Source: Gonatopus flavifemur (Eukaryota; Arthropoda; Insecta; Hymenoptera; Dryinidae). Taken from it: a DNA stretch of 64,000 nucleotides. The stretch spans positions 24,806,001 to 24,870,000 of the forward strand of contig JAFFJZ010000006.1 of the NCBI GenBank assembly GCA_018340375.1, read 5' to 3'. The notes under the pieces are model-generated. The model was not told where the DNA came from. It saw only the letters and a program-made list of their open reading frames with translations, and made no database searches. The first letter of the stretch is position 1. Each line of letters begins with the position of its first letter. Shown here one piece after another: positions 35,407 to 44,330 of the stretch. The position numbers and the translations under genes were made by a program.

Positions 35407-36692
35407 TTAGGTGTACAAATAAGTTTCCGCGGTTTGTCAAAAGATGGCCCCACCAGAAGGTTATGGAGAAATTGTCAGATGTAAAACGTAATATCCCAAG
35501 TTTAGTCATCTGGCAACACCATAACCTTAAAGTACTAGTGATTCCGTATCAGCATCACGTAATTTTTTTCGTGCAAAAATGTCAAGTTTTATTCCGAATA
35601 AGCATCATTTGCGGGAACTTTTGATTTACTTCTTTAATGTGAAAAAATCTGCAGCTGAGGCGCATCGATTGCTTCTAGAAGCATATGGTGAAGCTGCTTT
35701 AAGTGAGAGAAGTTGTCAGGAATGGTTTCAAAAGTTTAAGAACGGTGAGTTTGACGTTAAAGACAAAGAACGCAGTGGAAGGCCGAAAGTGTACGAAGAC
35801 ATGGAATTAGAAGTACTATTGGAGGAAGATTCGTCCCAAACGCAAAAAGAACTTGCACTTACTCTACAAGTGACTCAACAAGCAATTTCACATCGTTTAA
35901 AATCGTTAGGAATGATTGAAAAACAAGGAAATTGGGTTCCATATGAACTAAAGCCGAGAGACGTTGAACGCCGATTATGCATGAGTGAAATGCTGCTTGC
36001 CAGGAATAAAAAAAAGAGTTTTTTGCATCGTATAGTCACTGGTGACGAAAAATGGATTCACTACGATAATCCAAAGAAGAGAAAGTCATGGGTTAAGCCC
36101 GGCGAACCATCAACATCGACAGCTAAGCTGAATATTCATGGAAAAAAACTCATGCTGTGTATTTGGTGGGATCAGCTTGGTGTCGTGTATTATGAATTGC
36201 TGAAACCAAGCGAAACCATTACTGGAGCTCTCTACCGAACACAATTGATGAGATTGAGTCGGGCACTTAAGGAAAAACGCGCCCATTACTACTCCAGACA
36301 CGACAAAATTATTCTTTTACACGATAATGCTCGTCCACAAGTTGCGGCGCCGGTAAAAACATACTTGGAAACACTCAACTGGGAAGTTTTACTCCACCCG
36401 CCGTATTCACCAGACTTAGCCCCTTCTGATTATCACCTGTTCCGGTCGATGGCACATGGTCTGTCTGAGCAGCGCTTCACATCATATGAAGACACCAAAA
36501 ATTGGGTAGATTTGTGGATAGCGTCAAAAAATGAAGAGTTTTTTCGACGGGGTATCCGAATGTTGCCAGAAAGATGGGGAAAAGTAGTGGCAAATGATGG
36601 AAAATACTTTGAATAAAACGTAATGTACTTTTCCTTTACAATAAATTCCTAATTTTTTATAAAAAACCACGGAAACTTATTTGTACACCTAA
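35407..36692 (+). mobile_element. Mariner element 2, intact, 1286 bp
   Basis: TIRs of 29 bp (35407-35435 and 36664-36692) start TTAGGTGTACAAATAAGTTT and differ at one position. TA duplications lie at 35405-35406 and 36693-36694. The leader before the ATG is 172 bp, as in mariner 1 and Mos1. It is inserted in the AT-rich middle of element E and is the youngest layer of that branch of the nest. Confidence 0.98.
35579..36616 (+). CDS. Mariner 2 transposase, intact DD34D
   Basis: Full-length 345-residue transposase, ending in TAA at 36614-36616. Residues 1-115 form the bipartite helix-turn-helix region that binds the TIRs. The linker WVPYEL sits at 119-124. The catalytic triad is Asp156 (TGDEKW), Asp249 (LLHDN) and Asp284 (APSDYH), with exactly 34 residues between the last two. 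YSPDLAPSDYHLF is canonical. Such enzymes act in the nucleus by cut-and-paste at TA sites as dimers. No stop, frameshift or missing key residue is visible and both TIRs are present, so the element may be autonomous. The length and the position of every catalytic residue equal Mos1. The start is fixed by MSSF, the conserved N-terminus also seen in mariner 1. Confidence 0.97.
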   Translation: MSSFIPNKHHLRELLIYFFNVKKSAAEAHRLLLEAYGEAALSERSCQEWFQKFKNGEFDVKDKERSGRPKVYEDMELEVLLEEDSSQTQKELALTLQVTQQAISHRLKSLGMIEKQGNWVPYELKPRDVERRLCMSEMLLARNKKKSFLHRIVTGDEKWIHYDNPKKRKSWVKPGEPSTSTAKLNIHGKKLMLCIWWDQLGVVYYELLKPSETITGALYRTQLMRLSRALKEKRAHYYSRHDKIILLHDNARPQVAAPVKTYLETLNWEVLLHPPYSPDLAPSDYHLFRSMAHGLSEQRFTSYEDTKNWVDLWIASKNEEFFRRGIRMLPERWGKVVANDGKYFE

Positions 36693-37276
36693 TAGATTTT
36701 TGAACAAACAATTTGAAAATATTTTTCTATTTTATAATTGTTTTGTTTTTTTCATTATATATATCCGGACATTCGCATTTATCGTCAATTTGGTTACATC
36801 TGATGAAATCATTCGTTCAGCGTGGTTTACTTTCTATATCAATTTTCAGATACCACGATTCGGAAAATGAGAATTCGGGCGGATGGCCTTTCGGGATCTT
36901 GAAATTCGAGAACTTGCAACTTCGGGTGAATAGGATGTTGGGATTTTGGTACCCTACCGAGTTCACAACAGCCCTAGTAATGAGGCATGCCTGATTTCCT
37001 ATCAGGTCTTCATCAGGTTTATTTATGGTTTTCCCTTTTTTGCTCGATTTTATGGAAATTTCATCCAAACCCTATTGTTCCCCTTATTACTCTCTGAAAT
37101 TTGTAGAGTGAGATTTCACTCTCCAGTCAGCCGAAGGTGAGCCTGTCGAATTTCCCACTCCTTTAGAGTGATATTTTGAGGTTTCAAGTTACAAACTCAC
37201 AGATTCTAGAGTCAATGTTTCACTCTAAACAAGTGACAATCCCACTCGAAGCGGAGTGGCTCACTTCTCAAACTCA

Positions 37277-38786
37277 CCCTTGTGGAAATATATCTACGCC
37301 AAATTACGCCAAAAAATACAAATAATTACGCGGAATTAGGCTCACCTGCATGGCATAAAAAGTTGTAAAATAACGTAGCAAAATATACGTGGTTTAATGC
37401 AGAAGTACGCCAGATTACGACACAGGGCTGGAAGAGCGCTATTTTGGAGTAGTCAGGAGTATAAACGACAAAAGATGATCATGTGTTTGAGTACAAGTAT
37501 GAAGAATATAAGAATATTCAAGGATACGATGACACCGATTTCCCTGAGGGACGGACTTGTGCGTAGGATTTAGTAGAAAGCTCGGATTTTTACAACTTCT
37601 TACGAATTTTTACAACCGTGTAGGAACTTTGAGAACTTTATACCACGGAATCGTGAACGTGAAGCAGAATCATTGGGGACTACGAATTCCTACGAACAAC
37701 CAAGATTTTTGATACTGAGATTTCCCGTTCGTCCCGTTGCGGAGACATAGTGTTTCATAGATTTCTTCAGAACTTTCTTTTGATACACGGAGAAAAAGGT
37801 ATCTTGAAAAATACCATAATTTATGGATTTTTGGCGTTGGTCCGGCTCGAGTCAAAATATTTACGTGAAGATACCTCTAAAAGTACCATAATGGCTGGGA
37901 CTTTGATTAGGAAGGTACCATACTTCTTTATAAAAGTCCAAGAAATTATGGGACTTTTAGAGGTTCGTTCGCGTAAATATTCTGACTTGGGTCAGACCAA
38001 CGCCAAAAATTCATAAATTATGGTATTTTTCAAGATATCTGTTTTCTCAGTGTGATTTCCATTTTATACGCATTCCCAAGAATTTTCACGACACAGTTGG
38101 GACTTTGAGAACTTCCCACGATGGGACGCGAACATGAAACCAATTGGTTGGAAACTACGGATTTCTACGAGAAACTAAGATCATCATCGGCATGAGTGTT
38201 CGTTCATCCCACGGCACTGACGTACTTATCCGTAGATTCTCTTAGAAAATCCCATTTTCTACGCATTTCCAAGAATTTTCACGACCCAGTGGGGACTTTG
38301 AGAAGTTTTCACGATGGAACGCGAATGTGCAACCAATTACGTGGAAACTACGAATTTCTACGAAGAACTAAGGAAATGCGTAGTTTTCCGTAGTTGGGTA
38401 TATTCTATATTTGGCGTAGATCGACGTGGAGAGCAGTACTTCTCTTTGATGTGAAGTACTTGTACTTGAAAGAGCGTAGTTTTTCGTGATTTTGTATTTT
38501 TAATTTTTGGCGTAGATTGTTGTAAGAGGTACAAATTTGCATCCATTTTTAAAATTATAACTTGAAAAGGCATAAATTGTAGTAGTCCTGAATATTTTGA
38601 AGTATTCGAGCGTGGAAAGCTGTAGTTTTCTAACTAATATCGAAGCACCGTAATTTACTACGCCAATCTACAGATGTGTTCGAAACGGCGGACTCAGGAG
38701 TAGTTTTGGGCGTAATTTGTCGTAGGTTTTGGCATAAAATGGTGTAATTCTTGGCGTACTTTAGCGTAGATATATTTCCACGAAGG
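37277..38786. mobile_element. Element B, 1510 bp
   Basis: Inverted termini of about 34 bp match at 30 positions; both contain GTGGAAATATATCTACGC. The flanks are CA on the left and TA on the right, which fits a TA duplication with one later change, since copies of MITE A read TA or CA at this point. Inside are three diverged tandem units of roughly 0.2 kb beginning near 37608, 38083 and 38275, each with GGGACTTTGAGAA-type and CTACGAATTTCTACGA-type words. No coding sequence. Confidence 0.75.
37786..38052. mobile_element. Element C, TA-target MITE, 267 bp
   Basis: Arms of about 85 bp start CACGGAGAAAAAGGTATCTT on the left and CACTGAGAAAACAGATATCT on the opposite strand; both contain TTTTTGGCGTTGGTC. 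The left flank is TA (37784-37785) and the right flank TG, a likely decayed TA. It interrupts one of the tandem units of element B; the neighbouring units lack it. Confidence 0.85.
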
Positions 38787-38973
38787 TAGTGGAGTGAAAC
38801 ACGTGATTTCTCACTCTTTCAGATTTAGAGAGTAGGGTTGCGTTACAACCCTATTTGAATCCTATTAGAAAAATCAGGTAAAGCCCTTGTGAGAGCCTCA
38901 TGAGATTTTCCTTATTTACGGTTTCCGAATCCTTATTGAAAACAGGGAATGCCCGATCAAATTTCTTCTAGGG

Positions 38974-39215
38974 AGTGTTCTCACTTTCCGAAATTTAGTG
39001 GAAATTTCTTGAAATTCAGCCAAATTGAATCTGAATCAACCTGAATCTCAGTGGATCTCAAAATTCTTGTTCAAACAAAATAAAAATTAAGATGAATGTG
39101 TATGATTGATATAATTCAACGTGATCAGGATTTGTAGCATTGTGAAAGCAATCGAGATGGTAATATTTACTGCCATCTTCGTATCGACTCCAGTAACCAT
39201 ACCAGCATGGTTCAC
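38974..39215. other. Outer flank of repeat D; nothing else seen
   Basis: AT-rich sequence. The first 20 bases mirror the sequence before 33780 and may belong to the terminus of repeat D. Confidence 0.35.
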
Positions 39216-39417
39216 CGCTGGAATGTCAGTAATTTAGAATGTAATATTCTCTTCGAGCGATCGATCCTCCCTTCGAGCTCCTTGAATCTCTCTCTCTCTT
39301 TACACTTCATATCCGAGTGCATCAGGTTGGAAACTATCCATTGTTGTGTAATTCCTTTTAAATTCTGTTCAGCGATTTCTAATTGAGCTGACGCTGTGTT
39401 CCAATATGAACAACAGG
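39216..39417 (-). CDS. Probable exon, coiled-coil-like, unknown protein
   Basis: A minus-strand segment between an acceptor TTTTGCGAG| and a donor CAGCG|GTGAAC encodes ASAQLEIAEQNLKGITQQWI, then VSNLMHSDMKCKERERFKEL, then EGRIDRSKRILHSKLLTF. Hydrophobic residues spaced among Glu, Lys and Arg suggest a helical, possibly coiled-coil, segment. Such composition is unusual for random frames in this AT-rich DNA. An alternative acceptor is GGAACACAG|CGTC. If not spliced, the frame stops at 39212-39214. No family is recognised. It is on the same strand as the 32835-33139 candidate, with the transposon nest between them. Confidence 0.42.
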
Positions 39418-39424
39418 CTCGCAA

Positions 39425-40469
39425 AACCGATCAAGAGAACGAAACTGATGATTTCCCGAAGATGAGAGTAGCCAAAATTCTATTATATGTATATATATAT
39501 ATCCTTCTATTCGTATTCTCGCAGAGAAGACATGCCCTGAGACAGAAATGGATTTTGAAAGACTATTCTTGATCCGAGTGACGTTACGAATCCATTTGAT
39601 ATATTGAATCCACCTAATCGAATGTATGCTCGATACGTACATGAGTGTCTCTCGAAGATTGCGAGAGAAGAATATAGAAGTCGAGATATTATGATGGTGG
39701 AAAATATACACCGAAAGAAGACGAATGAAACCGTCAAATATCGCAAAAAGGAACAAGGTTCGAAATTGAAAGAGAAAAGATAGATGATTAAGGAATGAAT
39801 TTCGAAATCAAACTTTGAACTCGGAAAAATGAAATTTCTATTGAACGAATTTGATGTTATTCCCAAAACAACGTATAAATCATCCCACATTGGCCGCAAT
39901 AAAATGCGATTGTAGTGTGCGTGGAGAGAATTTATGTACACTTGTACACTCACCTACTCTGGTTTTGGCAAGAGAGACCCTCCAGAAATCCTCTCTTGGA
40001 AATATCGATGGATTTCGGTTACCTATTACATTCTATTCTACATAAATCACGACTTCACTGGTCGAATAGAAAAATGTGAGAGAAAAAAGAACGGAGCGCG
40101 GATAGTTGGAAACTTTTTCAATTAACGTGCTCGCTATCCATGATCATCAAGAGGACACAGACAGTCACTAGCTGTGTCCAGTCTCATTAACGTTTTTCCA
40201 GAGCTAACTTTGACGGGATGAAAACATCATGACACAAGGGAGAAAAAAAGAAGGGAAAGAGGAAGGAAATAGGAACGGATGGATTGAGATAGGAACATAT
40301 GAAGAGAGAAAGATGACAATACTTCTTTCTGATTCGAACATCTGATTTTCAGTACATTTCGAGGTATCGATCCTATCCTATCCTTGATTGAACTTTGAAA
40401 ATTAAATAAAAATACGTTGAGTTAGAGTTGTGCTCAAGAGAGAATTCTATCACTGAAAATAGTTTGACA
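39425..40469. other. No gene called
   Basis: A 148-codon minus-strand frame (39953-39507) overlaps another in a different frame. Both are rich in Ser, Phe, Ile and Tyr with no motif, and are treated as chance. Confidence 0.35.
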
Positions 40470-40685
40470 ATGTTCTCAGGATTACTTTTGATCTGTCTGA
40501 TAATAGAAGTATTGTACCCCACCTTAGTTCCTCCAAAGCACGTTAACATAATCGAAAATGGAACTATAAAATCCACTTGGATATTATATATACGTATATA
40601 CTTGGATTTGTTCCACCCGAATGAACAAAATGAATACGAAGGAGAGATCACAGGAAGGAGAAATGATACGAAACGTATTGTGTAG
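40470..40685 (+). CDS. Possible small secreted peptide precursor
   Basis: From the ATG at 40470 a 71-residue product starts with a signal-peptide-like segment, MFSGLLLICLIIEVLYP, followed by TLVPPKHVN. It contains one N-glycosylation-type NGT and ends with an acidic stretch and GRRNDTKR, which has the Gly-Arg-Arg form used for cleavage and amidation of insect peptides. All this is seen in sequence only; no known peptide family was recognised and a random AT-rich frame can give a hydrophobic start. No promoter or splice evidence. The same frame extends upstream to 40428. Confidence 0.22.
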   Translation: MFSGLLLICLIIEVLYPTLVPPKHVNIIENGTIKSTWILYIRIYLDLFHPNEQNEYEGEITGRRNDTKRIV

Positions 40686-42171
40686 ATTTATACATCGAAA
40701 CTCAAGTTACATATAAGTGAATCAATATTCCCGAACGTAGATTCGCTGTGCAATAGAATATTATTTTATCATTTCTATTCGGGATATATATTTTCGAAAA
40801 GAGAAATATCGTCAACTGTATTTCGATGCATCACAGCCCCATCGCGTCGGTACTGTAAATGTGACTGTACCATAAATTGGAACAGTGTTCATCGGGCAAA
40901 TGCAATTACGGGCGTACCGAACCGCGGAGTGCATCGTAAGATATTAACAGCGATTCAGGTCGTAATTTTTATTCCGACGTGTTTTGTTCCGGGATGTTAT
41001 TGTCTCGCTAGTACAAAGCGCGGGAGCAAAAAAAAGGGCGTGCGCGGACATTGAAAAATTTACACCGAGTCGCTCGCCGCAAAGAGGAAGGTAATTTTCT
41101 TAATTTCGCTCTTGACACATCCCAAATAAATCTCATTTCAATTATTGTTGGAAATTTCCAGTGCTTTCTACCATTCAATAATATCGTTCAATCCCTTGCG
41201 AGATATACTTTGCTTTTTATGATTAATAATTAATTTCGAGGTATTATAAATTGTTAGTTCATCGAAATTAATAACAATGAATCATACTGTTTGGAATATC
41301 TTCGTGCATTGAATAGTGAATTTTTTCTCAACTAAATGGAATAGCGAGAGGAAGGAAAATATTGTAGTTTCAAACAGTGTTTCAAGTATAGTTTTAGTTA
41401 CGACGATACGGAAATTCGGACGAAAATTCTACACCTTTACCTTCATATAGTATACACATATATGCTTCTCCTGCATTTCTCTACTGTTGGTTGATATCAG
41501 TAAATGGAGTGGCTTTCATAAACTCGAAAGGGCTAGTTGTCGTCAACCATGGCGAACGGACTGTTTTCCACTGTTATCAGAACGAATGTATAACTCGGTA
41601 GGTAATGGTGAATTCCGTCGACGTGGACGAAGACCACCGCCATCATTACAAATATTTGTATCACATGCTGACTAAACAAACCCACAAATGCGGATGCCGG
41701 AACACCCATTTCGTGTCTCGCATACTCTCATTTGTGTCTACCAGAAGTTCACTGTCCAACATTCTAAATAAACCTGTCGATTCGTTTCATACATCTCGAA
41801 TAAATTAATTCCAACTTATCATGGAATATTGAAGCATGGCAAAAATACTTTTTCACCCGAGAAATGCAATAAACGTGTGTGATACGGTGAGCGGTGAGTG
41901 TAATATAACATAACACCCTGCACGGATATACCTAGAGATGTAGACATATTCCCTCGTGTGTTATGAATTCAGATTATTCTGTTGACGTGATCACTATCTC
42001 GAGGTGAATAAAATTGACTTGATGTAACATTGTTACCATTCTCCAACTATTCTCCTCGTATTTCACCATCTACTTCCCTCTGCGGTCTACTGCTTGCACA
42101 TGTAATCAATAATCCCGCGACTGAATATGAAAATCGAAACCCCCCAACGTAATTTGAGCATCATACTTTGA
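40686..42171. other. No gene called; GC-richer patch at 40830-41090
   Basis: The 40830-41090 patch (with GCGTACCGAACCGCGGAGTG and AAGCGCGGGAGC) ends at AGGAAG|GTAATT, so it could be a non-coding first exon or a conserved regulatory segment. Nothing else is supported. A donor-like CTCG|GTAGGT is at about 41599. Confidence 0.3.
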
Positions 42172-42217
42172 AAACCACATTCAATATTCCTCAATTCAAA
42201 TATTATCATCTCCTCAG

Positions 42218-42435
42218 GTGTAAGTCCTCGGAAAAGAGTTTATCCTTTAAAGAGGGAAATGAAAATTGGACATTCTTTGCACCAGCCAGGCGATGAATCT
42301 TGCTTTGAAGATGATCTATATTCAAGTGGCGAAGGGTGGCACGAAATACCACACTCGTTCGTTTTTCATGATATAACCAGGCAACGATATCACCGACAAT
42401 TTGCCATTTCGTTGGGACAGTTCAAGGTTGAATAA
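42218..42435 (+). CDS. Probable last exon, unknown protein
   Basis: A pyrimidine-rich acceptor CATCTCCTCAG| precedes an open frame to TAA (42433-42435), 71 full codons. The peptide reads VSPRKRVYPLKREMKIGHSL, then HQPGDESCFEDDLYSSGEGW, then HEIPHSFVFHDITRQRYHRQ and a short tail. It begins basic, has an acidic Gly/Ser-rich centre, and is rich in His, Trp, Asp and Arg codons that are rare by chance in this DNA. The first ATG inside is at 42259. This is the most protein-like unannotated exon in the window. No family is recognised. It lies 280 bases before the fold-back element at 42717. Confidence 0.48.
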
Positions 42436-42708
42436 ATGCCTCGCCACCGATCACGACGGATGCTGTCGACCGTTATCAGGTTAACCACTTGTTCACATAC
42501 TCATAACAACTTCGAGGCACGTACATAGCGATATCCATGATCTTCTAACGGCATCATGAAGACTCCATGCAGTTATTCAGCCACCGAAAAATGAGATATA
42601 ATAGGAGCACCGATAGCTACAAATTCGAGATGAGGTGTATCGATGTATCGGTTTCTTCTATCAATTCAACTATGAATTTCTAATCAGATCTGAAACACTT
42701 GCATTCAT
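42436..42708. other. No gene seen
   Basis: Spacer between the candidate exon and the fold-back element. No polyadenylation signal is obvious directly after the TAA. Confidence 0.35.
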
Positions 42709-42716
42709 TTCTCATA

Positions 42717-43795
42717 ATGAAGTGGAAGCTGTCGGCCGCGAGCTGTCGGCCGCAGGGGATATGTTTTGGCTGGGACTGTACCTGAACAAAACGACCGAAC
42801 TATTTGGATATTTTCTCCATAAAAACATGCTAAAATGAGATAATGATGATATCTAAAGATATGAATTTGTGGTATTTGAGACGAGGAATTCGAAAATGAA
42901 AGATTTTTCACGATACGGTGTCGTTTTCATAGGATTTTTTGCAGAGAAACGAGGAGTTATATATTGGTTCTAACGAATTTCATCACCTACTGATAGGACG
43001 ACGTCCGATTCGGAGGATAAAATGCATCAATTCTTATAGGATTTTGTCTGAGGAATCCGATGGTATATGATTCATTCCGGTACGCGGCCGTTTTCATCGA
43101 GTTTTCGTCGAGAGAAGGGGAGATTTTTGTGAATTTCCACAGAATTTGCATGAATTTCGTTATTTAAACACAAGTCGACGTCCGATTCTTGGGGTAAAAT
43201 CTATGGATTCTTATGAGGAATTGTCTGCAGAATCCAGTGATATCCGGCTCATTCCGGTACGCGGCCGTATTCTTGACTTTTCACGCCAAAAGTCTCATCA
43301 AAATCTATAGATTGTACTCCAAGAATCGGACGTCGACTTGTCTTCAAATAACGAAATTCATGCAAATTCTGTGGAAATTCACAAAAATCTCCCCCTTCTC
43401 TCGACGAAAACTCCATGAAAACGGCCGCGTACCAAAATGAATCATATACCATCGGATTCCTCAGACAAAATCCTATAAGAATTGATGCATTTTATCCTCC
43501 GAATCGGACGTCGTCCTATCAGTAGGTGATGAAATTCGTTAGAACCAATGTATAACTCCTCGTTTCTCTGCAAAAAATCGTATGAAAACGACCTCGTATC
43601 GTGAAAAATCTTTCATTTTCGAATTCCTCGTCTCAAATACCACAAATTCATATCTTTAGATATCATCATCATCTCATTTTAGCATGTTTTTATGGAGAAA
43701 ATATCCAAATAGTTCGGTCGTTTTGTTCAGGTACAGTCCCAGCCAAAACAGAACCCCTGCGGCCGACAGCTCGCGGCCGACAGCTTCCACTTCAT
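42717..43795. mobile_element. Fold-back element, 1079 bp, arms about 490 bp
   Basis: Almost the whole element is one inverted repeat: 42717 to about 43209 pairs with about 43292 to 43795, leaving a spacer of some 80 bases. Ends read ATGAAGTGGAAGCTGTCGGC on both strands. The flanks are an identical 8-bp TTCTCATA (42709-42716 and 43796-43803). Next to each end the 14-bp word AGCTGTCGGCCGCG is tandemly repeated, giving a GC-rich cap on an AT-rich body. A sub-block, CATTCCGGTACGCGGCCGT, occurs in the arm (about 43075) and again in the spacer (about 43252). No transposase. The arms are very similar, implying recent origin or gene conversion between arms. Confidence 0.92.
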
Positions 43796-43859
43796 TTCTC
43801 ATATTCATCCAAATGAGTTTTCATGCAAAATTCAAAGAAAAAACAAGTGTGTATTAACG

Positions 43860-44330
43860 GCGGGCCCAATCTAAGTCCAGGGTGGGTGTCCATGCTGCCC
43901 AAAGTGGGGCCAACCCTGAGATGATAACATCGTTCCCAGCTTGGTTGTATTGCTTTGCCCGAGGAATGTTGACACCATGGGCCCAGCATGAACCCAGACT
44001 AGGCAATCGATACTGCTCCTTCCTTCTTTTTTGAAATTAGAGAATTGCTTTGGATTCTACCCCAGCGGGCATGAATCTCAACCCCACCTCGGCACAGTCT
44101 TGGGTCTAGTGTTGAGCCCCATCATGCCTGTATGGGCCCCAATCTTGGCCTAAGGCTGGTCCAAATTGGGGCCAAGTTCAAATGTGCCCGCACTACGGGA
44201 AAGCACAACAGGGCCAAGATTGAGCCTACATGGTCCGCATCGTCATTCCCCAATACTGGGTTGAAGAGGATGAACCCAGCCGGGGGGCCATTGTCATTGT
44301 AGGCGATACACGCTTGGAAAGTAGAAGGAA
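43860..44330. repeat. GC-rich degenerate repeat pocket
   Basis: The stretch is full of GGGCCAA, TTGGGCC and CAACCC variants (for example GGGCCCAATCT, GGCCAAGATTG, TTGGGGCCAAG) against an AT-rich background. CCAGCGGGCAT at about 44063 faces GTGCCCGC at about 44188, which may be termini of a short inner element. It seems non-coding; the boundaries are not defined. Confidence 0.55.

Larger units (their letters stand above)
33788..36958. mobile_element. Element E, 3.17 kb with mariner 2 inside
   Basis: The ends are about 100-bp inverted repeats (33788-33892 and 36857-36958) starting GGTAGGGTACCAAAATCC on each strand. The flanking 8-bp sequences GTGTTCAC (33780-33787) and GAGTTCAC (36959-36966) agree at 7 of 8. 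Without mariner 2 it is about 1.9 kb. The left interior (33900-34520) is a degenerate array of GATCA-type words; the middle is very AT-rich. No transposase of its own is visible. An 8-bp duplication with GG termini would suit Merlin-like or hAT/P-type elements; the superfamily is not settled. Confidence 0.82.
37090..38832 (-). mobile_element. MITE family A, copy 2, split by element B
   Basis: The left end is CTCTCTGAAATTTGTAGAGT (37090) and the right end on the opposite strand is CTCTCTAAATCTGAAAGAGT (38832), with TA on both sides (37088-37089 and 38833-38834). The left part runs to 37276 and the right part resumes at 38787. Joined, these give a length close to copy 1 (22173-22444), in opposite orientation. 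Confidence 0.87.
36972..38973 (-). mobile_element. Repeat family D, copy 2, interrupted
   Basis: In reverse orientation it repeats the 5401-5744 sequence: CCCTAGAAGAAATTTGATCG at the 38973 end, the GGTTGTAAC and ACAATAGGGTT segments on each side of the break, and the AGGCATGCC segment near 36990, ending ATTACTAGGG at 36972. It is split at 37090-38832 by MITE A copy 2. Its outer left flank is separated by element E. Exact ends are uncertain. Confidence 0.68.

Noticed and set aside
36110..36301. Minus-strand frames inside the mariner transposases
   Set aside because: Shadows of the real transposase reading frame.
39507..39953. 148-codon minus-strand frame
   Set aside because: Composition rich in Ser, Phe, Ile and Tyr is typical of chance frames in AT-rich DNA, and a second long frame overlaps it.
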